A DNA stretch of 14,880 bases from Deinococcus sp. Its GTDB lineage: Bacteria; Deinococcota; Deinococci; Deinococcales; Deinococcaceae. How positions within the stretch are numbered: the stretch's first letter is position 1; each line of letters begins with the position of its first letter. The notes under the pieces were generated by a model. It did no database searches and was not told the DNA's origin. It saw only the letters and a list, made by a program, of their open reading frames with translations. Location of the stretch: NCBI GenBank assembly GCA_025351205.1, contig JANXWI010000507.1, forward strand, positions 1 through 14,880, in the 5' to 3' direction. A program made the translations under genes and the position numbers. Shown here piece after piece: positions 1-7,157 of this stretch.

Positions 1-125
1 ATGGCGCCCTCGTCGATGTGGGCCACGAAGCGCGCCTCGCGGTAAAACTGCTCGTCGGGCGTCTCGTCCTGGCGGCGAAAGGCGTTGGCGGGCAGTTCCA
101 GAGGGTCGGTGGGCAGGTCGTCCAT
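1..125 (-). CDS. SAM-dependent methyltransferase, N-terminal fragment (runs off left edge)
   Basis: Only the first 41 codons are in the window; the gene reads leftward from an ATG at 125. The peptide starts MDDLPTDPLELPANAF and continues with a segment reading QFYREARFVAHIDEGA. That segment resembles the region just before the SAM-binding fold in a family of bacterial class I methyltransferases (FYxxPRFVxHID). The SAM-binding glycine motif itself would lie outside the window, so the function is inferred from this short segment only. No Shine-Dalgarno is visible. A CACAAT hexamer sits six bases before the ATG (132-137), a weak version of the leaderless promoter seen at other genes here. It diverges from the oxidoreductase gene at 301. 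The substrate is unknown. Confidence 0.55.
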   Translation of the reverse strand, partial: MDDLPTDPLELPANAFRRQDETPDEQFYREARFVAHIDEGA

Positions 126-161
126 GCGGCGATTGTGCCCCGCAACGCGGCCCGGCTCTGT

Positions 162-199
162 AGGCCACGTCAGAGAAAACAGGCCACGTCGGAGAAAAC
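162..199. repeat. two-copy 19-bp tandem repeat in divergent intergenic region
   Basis: Two head-to-tail copies of AGGCCACGTCAGAGAAAAC (162-180 and 181-199) differ at one base (A to G in the second copy). They lie between the divergent starts of the left-edge methyltransferase (125) and the oxidoreductase (301), about 100 bases before the latter. They could be a tandem binding site for a regulator or simply a small duplication; the sequence alone does not decide. They are not the palindromic radiation/desiccation response motif known in deinococci. Confidence 0.8.
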
Positions 200-300
200 A
201 GACCGGGCATCCTGCCTGAACCTTTAGAAACGCCTTCTGAGGGCCGCTCAGCCCCCAGAATTGAATCCGTGGGCCAGCACGCGTCCACCCGGAGGAAGGC

Positions 301-1794
301 ATGAGCAGCACTCAGACAGAAGGCGCCGAACGGCAGCCCGCAGATTCGCGCCCGAGAACAGCCCTGGTGATCGGGGCCGGGCAGGCGGGCGGCCCTCTGG
401 CCGGGGCGCTGGCAAAGGCCGGCTGGGACGTGACGCTGGTCGAGCGCGAACACGTCGGCGGCACCTGCGTCAACGAGGGCTGCACGCCCACCAAGACCCT
501 GATCGCCAGCGCCCGAGCGGCGCATGTGGCGCGCACGTCCGGCCCGCTGGGGGTACGCGCGCAGCCGGAGGTCGATTTCGCGGGCGTGATGGCGCGGGTG
601 CAGGGCATCGTCGATTCGTTCAGAGACGGCAGCGAGGCGTCGGTGCTGGCCGCCGGGGTGCGGCTCGTCTACGGAGAGGCCAGCTTCACCGGCCCGCACG
701 AGGTGCGGGTGGCGCTCAGAGAGGGCGGCCAACAGACGCTTCAGGCCGAACACATCTTCATCAACACCGGGACCAGCCCCACCTGGCCGAAGTTAGAAGG
801 TCTGGACACCGTTCACGCCAGCAACACCGTTCAGGCCATCACGTCGAGCGGCGCACTGAAGCTGAAAATTCTGCCGGAGAACCTGCTGGTGCTGGGCGGC
901 GGCTACATCAGCCTGGAGCTGGCCCAGGCCTTTGCCCGCCTGGGCAGCCGGGTCACGGTGGTGGAACACGGCGAGCGCCTGCTGCCGCGTGAAGACGCCG
1001 ACGTGGCCGACGAGCTGCGGCGGGTGCTGGAGGGCGAGGGCATCCGGGTGCTGACCGGGCATACGGCCCGGAAGGTGCGCCGGGAGGGCACGCAGACGGT
1101 CATGACGGTGCAGGACGCGGGCGGGCAGACCGCCGAGCTGAGCGCCGACGTGCTGCTGGTCGCCACCGGGCGCAGCCCCAACACCGGGGCGCTGAACCTG
1201 GAGGCGGCGGGCGTCCGGACCGACGAACACGGCTACGTGGTGGCAGACGAACACCTGAAAACTTCAGTGGCCCATATCCACGCCCTCGGCGACGTCAAAG
1301 GCGGCCCGGCCTTCACGCACGTGTCGTACGACGACTACCGCATCGTGAAGGGCGCGCTGCTGGACGGCGAACACCTCAGCACGGCGGGCCGGATGGTGCC
1401 CTACACGCTGTTCACCGACCCGCAACTGGGGCGCGTCGGCCTGAACGCCCAGGAGGCCGAGCGCCACACCGCTCCCACGCGCGTCTACACCCTGCCCATG
1501 AGCCGGGTGGCGCGCGCCATCGAGATGGGCGAGACGGCGGGCCTGATGCGGGCCGTGGTGGACGACGAAACAGACCTGCTGCTGGGCGTGAGCGTGCTGG
1601 GACCGGGCGGCGGCGAGCTGCTGGGAGCGCTGCAATTCGCCATGATGGGCGGCCTGAGCGCCAGCACCCTGAGAAACGCCACCATCGCGCACCCGACGCT
1701 GTGCGAGTCGGTCAACAACCTGTTTATGAGCGTGCCCAGAAAGCTGGAAGGCAGACGGGTGGAGGGCAGGCCCGCACAGAAGGCGAGCGAGTAG
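301..1794 (+). CDS. FAD-dependent pyridine nucleotide-disulfide oxidoreductase (dihydrolipoamide dehydrogenase / mercuric reductase-like)
   Basis: This 497-residue protein is a class I flavoprotein disulfide reductase that should move electrons between NAD(P)H, FAD and a dithiol. An N-terminal FAD Rossmann motif GAGQAG is at residues 25-30. The redox-active pair lies in CVNEGC (C56, C61), a NAD(P) motif GGGYIS is near 198-203, and an ATGR motif is near 287. The C-terminal dimerisation domain carries the catalytic H464 and E469 in HPTLCE. The start is supported by GGAGGA six bases upstream of the ATG. Homologues are often labelled mercuric reductase, but this protein has no N-terminal heavy-metal-binding domain and no C-terminal vicinal cysteine pair. 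No lipoamide-complex gene is adjacent. A general thiol or metal-stress reductase is the safest reading. Its stop is two bases from the convergent M42 peptidase stop. Confidence 0.9.
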   Translation: MSSTQTEGAERQPADSRPRTALVIGAGQAGGPLAGALAKAGWDVTLVEREHVGGTCVNEGCTPTKTLIASARAAHVARTSGPLGVRAQPEVDFAGVMARVQGIVDSFRDGSEASVLAAGVRLVYGEASFTGPHEVRVALREGGQQTLQAEHIFINTGTSPTWPKLEGLDTVHASNTVQAITSSGALKLKILPENLLVLGGGYISLELAQAFARLGSRVTVVEHGERLLPREDADVADELRRVLEGEGIRVLTGHTARKVRREGTQTVMTVQDAGGQTAELSADVLLVATGRSPNTGALNLEAAGVRTDEHGYVVADEHLKTSVAHIHALGDVKGGPAFTHVSYDDYRIVKGALLDGEHLSTAGRMVPYTLFTDPQLGRVGLNAQEAERHTAPTRVYTLPMSRVARAIEMGETAGLMRAVVDDETDLLLGVSVLGPGGGELLGALQFAMMGGLSASTLRNATIAHPTLCESVNNLFMSVPRKLEGRRVEGRPAQKASE

Positions 1795-1796
1795 AC

Positions 1797-2843
1797 CTAC
1801 TTCAGATACGCCAGCAGCAGCGCCACCCCGGCTTCCAGATCGGCGAGATGCACCGCCTCCACGACGCTGTGGATGTAGCGGGTCGGCAGGCTGAGCGTGA
1901 CGGTGGGCACGCCCTCGCGGCTGCGCTGGATGGCCGCGCCGTCGGTTCCGCCCTGGCCCAGCACCTCCAGCTGGTACGGAATGTTCTCGGCCTCGGCCAG
2001 ATCGGCGAAGGTGTCCACCAGTGTGCGGGCGCTGATCATGCTGCTGTCGTAGACCTTGATGCCGATGCCTGCCCCGGCCCGCGTCACCGCCTCGTGGGCC
2101 TCCACGCCGGGCGTATCGACGGCCAGCGTCACGTCCAGCGCCACCCCGATGGTCGGCTGCACGCTGTAGGCCGCCGTGATGGCCCCGCGCAGCCCGACCT
2201 CCTCCTGGGTGCTGAAGACCGCGTACACGTCGTGCCTGGGCCGATCTGCTCCCAGCCGTTTCAGCACCTCGAGCAGCATGAACACGCTGGCGCGGTCATC
2301 CATCGCCTTGCCCACCACCAGGTCGCCCACCCGCCGGGCCGCCTGTTCGAGCGTGACCATGTCGCCCACCCGCACCTGTGCCCGCACCTGCTCGGCCCCC
2401 AGGCCCAGGTCAATGAAGAATTCCCGCAGCTCGGGCACCTTCTTGCGGTCATCGGCGCTGGAGATATGGATGGGCCGACCCCCCGGCGTCAGGATGCCCG
2501 GCAGCGGGCCGCCGCGCGTCAGCACCGTCACGTTGCGGGCGAACAGGGTGCGCGGGTCGAAACCGCCCAGCGCCTGTACCCGCAGAAAGCCCCTGTCGTC
2601 GATGAAGCGCACCAGAAAGCCGATCTCGTCCATGTGGGCGCTGAGCATGATCCGTTCGCGGGGCGCGTCTGTGCCTGTTCCGTGTCCGGCCCGGAAGGCG
2701 ATGACGTTGCCCAGCGCGTCCACCCGCACCTCGTCACTCAGGCCCTCCAGCTGCGACAGCACGTATTCGCGCACGGCGTCCTCGCGCCCGGGCACGCCGT
2801 TGAGGTTCGATAGGGTCAGCAGGCCAGCGAGGTCGAGGTTCAC
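1797..2843 (-). CDS. M42 family metallopeptidase (glutamyl aminopeptidase / tetrahedral aminopeptidase type)
   Basis: This 348-residue cytosolic di-metal aminopeptidase would trim peptides from the N terminus. All expected M42 active-site residues are visible: H70 in AHMDEIG, bridging D182 in MDDR, general base E214 and ligand E215 in TQEEVG, D237 in ALDVT, and H325 in RYIHS. The length is normal for the family, whose members usually form a dodecameric tetrahedron that degrades oligopeptides. The start is a GTG at 2843 with no Shine-Dalgarno. A TATATT box lies exactly six bases before it, so the mRNA is probably leaderless. It is convergent with the oxidoreductase, with two bases between the stop codons, leaving no room for a separate terminator. 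Confidence 0.93.
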   Translation of the reverse strand: MNLDLAGLLTLSNLNGVPGREDAVREYVLSQLEGLSDEVRVDALGNVIAFRAGHGTGTDAPRERIMLSAHMDEIGFLVRFIDDRGFLRVQALGGFDPRTLFARNVTVLTRGGPLPGILTPGGRPIHISSADDRKKVPELREFFIDLGLGAEQVRAQVRVGDMVTLEQAARRVGDLVVGKAMDDRASVFMLLEVLKRLGADRPRHDVYAVFSTQEEVGLRGAITAAYSVQPTIGVALDVTLAVDTPGVEAHEAVTRAGAGIGIKVYDSSMISARTLVDTFADLAEAENIPYQLEVLGQGGTDGAAIQRSREGVPTVTLSLPTRYIHSVVEAVHLADLEAGVALLLAYLK

Positions 2844-2855
2844 GGCCAGAATATA
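2844..2855 (-). promoter_or_regulatory. -10 box of a predicted leaderless promoter for the M42 peptidase
   Basis: On the minus strand TATATT (2855-2850) is followed by six bases and then the GTG start at 2843. No Shine-Dalgarno and no convincing -35 hexamer are seen. With normal -10 spacing, transcription would begin at or next to the start codon. Confidence 0.55.
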
Positions 2856-2912
2856 GCGCCGAAGACCGTCCGGGGCCGCAGAGCATTAGACCGAATAAAG
2901 TTAGGATTTCTT

Positions 2913-3671
2913 TCAGGGACGCACGGCCAGCGCCCGCAGGCGGCAGTAATCCGACACCCAGCCCGAGCCGTTCCAGAGATGGGGCCGGGCAAACGCCTCG
3001 GCCTCCCGCACCACCTCCCGTCGCTGTTCACCGCTCAGCGGGGCCAGCCAGCCACCGCCGAAGCTCCCAAGCCAGGCCCGGAACCCGTCCTCGCCCGGCA
3101 GCAGGCTGGGACGCTCAAACCACCGGGTCCGCTCGACCCGCAGGCCCGCGTCCTCCAGCAGCCCTGCCAACGCGGCTGTGCTGGGAAAGACCCAGGGGTG
3201 CGCCAGCTCTGGCAGCCCAAGCCGCTGAAGGGCGTGTTCTGCCGCGTCCAGCGTGACCTGTACGTTGCCCGCGCCGCCCATTTCCAGCACCAGCCGTCCG
3301 CCGGGCATCAGCGCCCGAGACACGCCCGCGAACACGGCGGGCAGCGGCTTCATCCAGTGCAGCGCGGCGTTGCTGAAGACCGCGCTGAACTCCTGACTGT
3401 ACGCGAGGTGGTGAGCGTCCTGCACCTCGAAGCGCACCCTCGGATGACTGGCCCTGGCCGCCCCGATCATGCTGGCCGCCGAATCGGTGCCCAGTACCTC
3501 GGCCCCACATTCGGCCATCCGGGCGCTCAGCTCGCCCGTGCCGTAGCCCAGGTCGAGAATGCGCTCGCCCGGCTGCGGGGCCAGCCAGTCGTGGACCAGG
3601 TCCTGGCTGCTCTGGAACACGAAGGCGTGGCGCTGACGGTACTGCTCCGCGTCCCAGATGGGTGGCTGCAT
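2913..3671 (-). CDS. class I SAM-dependent methyltransferase
   Basis: This 252-residue protein transfers a methyl group from S-adenosylmethionine to an unknown small molecule. The SAM-binding motif I is LDLGYGTG at residues 39-46, with tyrosine where cysteine is most usual. It is followed by the acidic strand LGTDSAASMI, and motif IV lies around FSNAALHW. The layout resembles trans-aconitate or malonyl-ACP methyltransferase-like proteins, with a variable C-terminal half. A longer reading could start at a GTG at 3677, but that codon directly abuts a TAGGCT box. The ATG at 3671 lies exactly six bases after that box, as in other leaderless genes here, so I prefer the ATG. No Shine-Dalgarno exists for either start. 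The stop at 2913 is 69 bases from the start of the M42 gene on the same strand. Confidence 0.88.
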   Translation of the reverse strand: MQPPIWDAEQYRQRHAFVFQSSQDLVHDWLAPQPGERILDLGYGTGELSARMAECGAEVLGTDSAASMIGAARASHPRVRFEVQDAHHLAYSQEFSAVFSNAALHWMKPLPAVFAGVSRALMPGGRLVLEMGGAGNVQVTLDAAEHALQRLGLPELAHPWVFPSTAALAGLLEDAGLRVERTRWFERPSLLPGEDGFRAWLGSFGGGWLAPLSGEQRREVVREAEAFARPHLWNGSGWVSDYCRLRALAVRP

Positions 3672-3683
3672 GGGCACAGCCTA
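3672..3683 (-). promoter_or_regulatory. -10 box of a predicted leaderless promoter for the methyltransferase
   Basis: TAGGCT on the minus strand (3683-3678) is followed by six bases and the ATG at 3671. The identical hexamer and spacing precede the MFS gene start at 9403. No good -35 box is visible. Confidence 0.5.
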
Positions 3684-3767
3684 CTGCCCCGTGAGAATCA
3701 GTGCCCCATAGGAATGTGCAGCTACGTCGCGTCCAGGCAATCCCCCCCCAATCGGCACCTGGCTCCT

Positions 3768-3806
3768 CTTCACGCCCGCTTCACACCCTGCCCGTGCGCC
3801 CTTCAC
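3768..3806 (+). promoter_or_regulatory. phased CTTCAC direct repeats, candidate OmpR-family operator
   Basis: Three exact CTTCAC hexamers start at 3768, 3779 and 3801, that is 11 and 22 bases apart, one and two turns of the helix. OmpR/PhoB-type regulators bind direct repeats with 11-base phasing. This site lies upstream of an operon that encodes such a regulator. The last repeat ends 11 bases before a possible -10 box TAGCCT (3818-3823), the geometry of promoters in which a bound activator replaces the -35 element. Binding is inferred. Confidence 0.5.
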
Positions 3807-3817
3807 GCGGCCTGTCC

Positions 3818-3823
3818 TAGCCT
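3818..3823 (+). promoter_or_regulatory. possible -10 box (TAGCCT) for the SHOCT-response regulator-kinase operon
   Basis: TAGCCT fits the TANNNT pattern. It would place the transcription start near 3830, giving a leader of about 48 bases that holds the Shine-Dalgarno before the ATG at 3878. The placement just downstream of the CTTCAC repeats supports it; no independent -35 box is seen. Confidence 0.35.
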
Positions 3824-3877
3824 CGGTGCAGGGCAGGCAGAGCGTCTGACCGTACAAGGCAGGAGAGGAGAACAGGC

Positions 3878-4279
3878 ATGGATATTTTTATCAACAACCC
3901 ACCCGCCCAGACCATTCAGATTCCGAGCGTCCAGGTTCCGTTTCAGGGAAGTGCAGGCCAGGGGTACGGTTACGCGCCCTATCCGCGACATGACGGCGGC
4001 GGCTTCGGCTTCGTGCTGCTGGCGCTGCTGGGCGCGTTTCTGTTTTTCCGCTGGAACCGCTCCGGGGGCCGCAGACGCCGCTGGGCCATGATGGGCGGCG
4101 GTGCCGGGAGCGGAAGCGAGGGTCCGCAGGCCACGTCGCAGGAGAACCGCGACTGGAAGCCGCCCCGCATGCCCTGGATGCGTGACAGCGCCGCCGAGAT
4201 CGCCCGCGAACGCTTTGCACGCGGCGAGATCAACGCCGACGAACTGGGGATTATTCTCAGGGGGCTGGACGGCGAGTAG
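3878..4279 (+). CDS. small membrane protein with C-terminal SHOCT domain
   Basis: This 133-residue protein has an extended Pro/Gln/Gly-rich N terminus (1-42) and one transmembrane helix at about 43-58 (GFGFVLLALLGAFLFF). A basic stretch follows (R61-R68), then a glycine/serine linker. A C-terminal SHOCT-like segment at about 104-131 has the typical pattern AxxIARERFARGEINADEL. SHOCT is a short domain found at the ends of many membrane and stress proteins, probably for oligomerisation. The basic residues after the helix suggest the C terminus is cytoplasmic. The start is supported by AGGAGAGGAG at 3861-3870. It is the first gene of an apparent operon with the response regulator 56 bases downstream and the kinase after it. 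It may modulate the kinase or be a regulated output; neither is shown. Confidence 0.82.
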   Translation: MDIFINNPPAQTIQIPSVQVPFQGSAGQGYGYAPYPRHDGGGFGFVLLALLGAFLFFRWNRSGGRRRRWAMMGGGAGSGSEGPQATSQENRDWKPPRMPWMRDSAAEIARERFARGEINADELGIILRGLDGE

Positions 4280-4335
4280 CGTTGGTGCGGATGGGCCGCG
4301 CCCCGATTTCTCGCCCTCCCGATCTGAGGTCAGCC

Positions 4336-5106
4336 ATGCCAGACACCGCCCATCCTGATCGGCACAGCGAGCTGTCCCAGTCGGTGCAACCTCAGCCCAT
4401 GCTGTCCCAGACCATCCTGATCGTGGAGGACGAACAGCGGCTGGCCGAGATTCTGGAACAGTACCTGCGCCGCGAGGGCTACCACACCGAACGGGCCAGC
4501 AGCGGGCCGCGCGCCCTGGAACTGTGGCGGGCGGCCCGCCCCGACCTGATGCTGCTCGACCTGATGCTGCCGGGCATGGACGGCCTGGAGGTGGCGCGGC
4601 GCGTGCGGGCCGAGTCGGAATTGCCGATCATCATGCTGACCGCCAGAGACGAGGAGATAGACCGGCTGCTCGGGCTGGGCATCGGGGCCGACGACTACGT
4701 GGTCAAGCCGTACAGTCCGCGCGAGGTGGTGGCGCGGGTGCGGGCGGTGCTGAGGCGCACTGGGGGCCAGCTGGGGGCGGGCGAGGTGCTGCGTGCGGGC
4801 ACCCTGACGGTGGACACCGCCGCCTTCCGGGCGACCTCGGGAGGCGTGCTGCTCGACCTGACGGCTGCCGAACTGCGGCTGCTGGCGCTGCTGCTGCGCG
4901 ACCTGGGCCGGGTCCGGGGACGGGCCGAGCTGCTGGCGGTGGTCAGTGCGCCGGGGGCCATGAGCGACGAGCGCACCGTGGACGCCCACATCAAGAACCT
5001 GCGCCGCAAGCTGGCCGAGGTCCAGAACGCGGAAGGTGAGGGAGTGCAGGACGGTCCCTGGATCGAGACCGTGCGCGGGGTCGGATACCGACTGGCCCTC
5101 CGGTGA
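4336..5106 (+). CDS. OmpR/PhoB-family response regulator
   Basis: This 256-residue cytoplasmic transcription factor is activated by phosphorylation. The receiver domain has the acidic cluster E31-D32-E33 (IVEDE), phospho-acceptor D75 in LLDLMLPGMDG, switch T102 and K124 in VVKPYSP. The C-terminal winged-helix domain shows the hallmark TVDAHIKNLRRKL and IETVRGVGYRL. I chose the ATG at 4336 because GAGGT lies five bases upstream. The frame stays open back to a TTG at 4282, and an inner ATG at 4399 lacks a ribosome site. The chosen start gives an unusual tail of about 25 polar residues before the receiver domain. The stop overlaps the kinase GTG start by four bases, so the pair is likely translationally coupled. 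Confidence 0.93.
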   Translation: MPDTAHPDRHSELSQSVQPQPMLSQTILIVEDEQRLAEILEQYLRREGYHTERASSGPRALELWRAARPDLMLLDLMLPGMDGLEVARRVRAESELPIIMLTARDEEIDRLLGLGIGADDYVVKPYSPREVVARVRAVLRRTGGQLGAGEVLRAGTLTVDTAAFRATSGGVLLDLTAAELRLLALLLRDLGRVRGRAELLAVVSAPGAMSDERTVDAHIKNLRRKLAEVQNAEGEGVQDGPWIETVRGVGYRLALR

Positions 5107-6365
5107 GTCGCCGTGGATGGCGGACAGCTGGCTGGCTGGGGCCGGGCCGGTTTCTGCGCCGTCCACGGCGTGTGCGGCGCAGGCGTGGCCCCCGCTTTGG
5201 GCTGCGGCGCAGGCTCGCCTTCGTGTTCGGGCTGGTGGCGGTGCTGGCGGTGCTGCTGACCGTTGGTCTGACCGTCGCGGCGGGCCTGCGGGCACTTTCG
5301 CAGCTCGACCCGCAGCTGATCCGGGCCGGTCTGAATCAGCTGGGCGGCACGCAGGCCAGTTCTGAGACGCTCGACGCGGGCCAGACCGAACTTCTGCGCC
5401 AGGTGTTTCGCGGGTTTGGCCGCAGCATCTGGCAGGCCGGACTGCTCGCCAGCCTGCTGGCCTTCGCGGCCTCGGCGCTGCTGGCCCGTCAGCTGGCCCG
5501 CCCGCTGCTGCGTCTGGAAGACGCGGCCAGCCGTGTGGCCAGCGGAGAGCGCGGCGTCCGGCTGCCGCTGCCGCGCACCAACGACGAATTGAGAAGCGTG
5601 ACGGCGGCCTTCAACACGCTCAGTCAGGGCCTGGAGCGGCAGGAAGCCTGGCGGCGCAGCCTGATGGCCGATGTGGCGCACGACCTGCGCACGCCGCTGG
5701 CCGTGTTACGGGCCGAGATCGAGGCGATTCAGGACGGCCTGAACGCCCCCGACGCCGCCAGCCTGTCGCGTCTGCACGCCGAGGTGCTGCTGCTCGCCCG
5801 GCTGGTGGGCGACCTGCGGACACTGTCTCTGGCCGAGGGCAACGCCCTGACGCTGCACCCGGCGCGGCTCGACGCGGGCCAGCAGCTTCGTCAGCTCGCG
5901 GACCTGTTCGCGGGCAGGGCGCAGGAGGCCGGGTCACGGCTGAACCTTCATCTGCCCGCCGAAGCGCTGCCCGTCCGGGCCGACCCGGACCGCCTGATGC
6001 AGATTCTGCACAACCTGCTCGACAACGCCCTGCGCTACGCCGCCCCGTCAGAGATCGAGCTGGGCGCGGAGCAGGGCTATGGCCCCGACCTGTCCAGCGG
6101 TTCAGCGGGGCTGGCCCAGACCTGGCAGGTGCGGCTGTGGGTGCGCGACCACGGCCCCGGGTTTTCGCCGGACGCGCTTTCGCGGGCCTTCGAGCGCTTT
6201 TACCGCGCCGATGCCAGCCGCACCCGGGGTCCGCAGGGCGGGGCGGGCAGCGGCCTGGGACTGGCGATTGCCCGCGCCCTGGCCGAGGCGCAGGGCGGCA
6301 CCCTGACGGCGGCCAACCATCAGGGCGGCGGGGCCGTGTTCACGTTGAGTCTTCCGCCGGGCTGA
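5103..6365 (+). CDS. sensor histidine kinase with HAMP domain (BaeS-like)
   Basis: This 420-residue membrane kinase is the partner of the overlapping response regulator. A very arginine-rich cytoplasmic N terminus (1-37) precedes TM1 (about 38-62). A short extracytoplasmic loop of roughly 50 residues follows, then TM2 (about 112-130) and a HAMP linker (about 131-182). The H box carries H193 in HDLRTP. The ATP-binding domain has the N box HNLLDNALRY (303-312), G1 DHGPGF (349-354), F box FERFYRAD (363-370) and G2 GAGSGLGLAIA (380-390). All catalytic motifs look intact. The loop is too small for a known sensor fold, so the signal may be sensed in the membrane or through a partner such as the SHOCT protein. 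Translation starts at GTG within a GTGA overlap. Confidence 0.93.
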   Translation: MSRRGWRTAGWLGPGRFLRRPRRVRRRRGPRFGLRRRLAFVFGLVAVLAVLLTVGLTVAAGLRALSQLDPQLIRAGLNQLGGTQASSETLDAGQTELLRQVFRGFGRSIWQAGLLASLLAFAASALLARQLARPLLRLEDAASRVASGERGVRLPLPRTNDELRSVTAAFNTLSQGLERQEAWRRSLMADVAHDLRTPLAVLRAEIEAIQDGLNAPDAASLSRLHAEVLLLARLVGDLRTLSLAEGNALTLHPARLDAGQQLRQLADLFAGRAQEAGSRLNLHLPAEALPVRADPDRLMQILHNLLDNALRYAAPSEIELGAEQGYGPDLSSGSAGLAQTWQVRLWVRDHGPGFSPDALSRAFERFYRADASRTRGPQGGAGSGLGLAIARALAEAQGGTLTAANHQGGGAVFTLSLPPG

Positions 6366-6410
6366 ACCTGACGTGCTGGCATCGGGAATGTAGGTACCGG
6401 CCACAGGACG

Positions 6411-6461
6411 GTGCTTGATGCGAAATTGTGCTTGATCTGGAACCCTGCATGATCTGGAACT
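6411..6461. repeat. degenerate 17-bp tandem repeat, three units
   Basis: Three 17-base units lie head to tail: GTGCTTGATGCGAAATT (6411-6427), GTGCTTGATCTGGAACC (6428-6444) and CTGCATGATCTGGAACT (6445-6461). Units 1 and 2 share the first nine bases, and units 2 and 3 share TGATCTGGAA. The block lies between the kinase stop and the NTF2-like gene, about 85 bases before the start of the latter, so it may be a regulator-binding array for that gene. No CDS explains it. Confidence 0.65.
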
Positions 6462-6509
6462 GCATCGGCCTTGAGACTGTGTTCATGCAGCAGCATTGGC
6501 ACGATTTTT

Positions 6510-6515
6510 TACCAT
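6510..6515 (+). promoter_or_regulatory. possible -10 box (TACCAT) for the NTF2-like gene
   Basis: TACCAT follows a run of six T and fits TANNNT; transcription would start near 6522, about 25 bases before the ATG at 6547. No clear -35 box is seen upstream. The 17-base repeats end 48 bases before it. Confidence 0.25.
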
Positions 6516-6546
6516 CGCGCCTGCATCGCCGTGTTCTGGTGGGCAC

Positions 6547-6927
6547 ATGGCGACCCTCACCGAACAGTTCATGCAGGCCCTCCAGACCACCGAGCAGACG
6601 TGCGACCCCGCCCCACTGGTGGCCCTGTTCGCCGCCGACTCGCGCCTGAACAACCTGACCACCCGCACCTGGGAAGGTCAGGACGGGGCACGTGAATTCT
6701 GGGAAACGTATCTGGGAAACTTCGAGATTATCCGCAGCACCTTCTTCCACAGCGCCGACAGCGGCCAGACCGGAATCATGGAGTGGGAGGCCAGAGGCCA
6801 GCTGCGCGGCGGCCACGACCTGAGCTACCGGGGCGTGAGCGTGATCGAATACGTGGGTGAACAGGTTCAGGCGTTCCGCACCTACTACGATTCCGCCGCG
6901 TTCATCAGGCCGGAGAGCGCCAGCTGA
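6547..6927 (+). CDS. SnoaL-like / NTF2-like family protein
   Basis: This 126-residue protein fits the alpha+beta cone fold of the SnoaL/NTF2-like superfamily. N-terminal helices (MATLTEQFMQALQT) are followed by DPAPLVALFAADSRLNNL, then G-DGAREFWETYLGNF, and beta strands ending in GEQVQAFRTYYDSAAF. The pattern with AREFW and a final FRTYYD strand is typical of polyketide cyclase-like or ketosteroid isomerase-related orphans. Such proteins bind small hydrophobic molecules or act as simple isomerases or hydrolases; the substrate is unknown. The frame is open upstream to a TTG at 6496, but ATG 6547 begins the conserved fold and has a weak GGTGGG just before it. The gene appears single, downstream of the kinase, with a repeat block between them. 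Confidence 0.78.
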   Translation: MATLTEQFMQALQTTEQTCDPAPLVALFAADSRLNNLTTRTWEGQDGAREFWETYLGNFEIIRSTFFHSADSGQTGIMEWEARGQLRGGHDLSYRGVSVIEYVGEQVQAFRTYYDSAAFIRPESAS

Positions 6928-7157
6928 AGCCTGAACCGGCCCCGGATCATGGCCGAGCGGACAGGGCAGGAGCGTCCGCACTGAGGTCTCTGGACTCGCA
7001 TTGAGCGCGCTTCATCCCAGATGCGCGGGGAAGCGGTGTTCAAGATATCAGTGCCCCCGGCAGCTCAAGCTCAGGTGAACAGACGGTGGCCCTGAGGTGT
7101 GGCTTTCTTGCGTCACTTCTCACGCGCCCGGACACGCTCGCCGCAACACTGTGAGGC
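6928..7157. other. intergenic region, 230 bases
   Basis: No coding region is supported here. A small hairpin (GCGGAC at 6957-6962 pairing with GTCCGC at 6974-6979, 11-base loop) could end transcription of the NTF2-like gene but lacks a T-run. The promoter of the glycine-rich protein should lie in the last 100 bases, but no convincing -35/-10 pair stands out. Confidence 0.4.

Noticed and set aside
3742..3749. Run of eight C as a phase-variable tract
   Set aside because: It is intergenic, lies outside the predicted promoter elements, and a single homopolymer in high-GC DNA is not evidence of phase variation.
4330..5295. Minus-strand frame of 321 codons opposite the response regulator
   Set aside because: It is a His/Gln/Pro-rich shadow typical of antisense frames in high-GC genes.
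6957..6979. GCGGAC/GTCCGC hairpin after the NTF2-like gene
   Set aside because: It has a six-base stem with an 11-base loop and no T-run; too weak to call a terminator.
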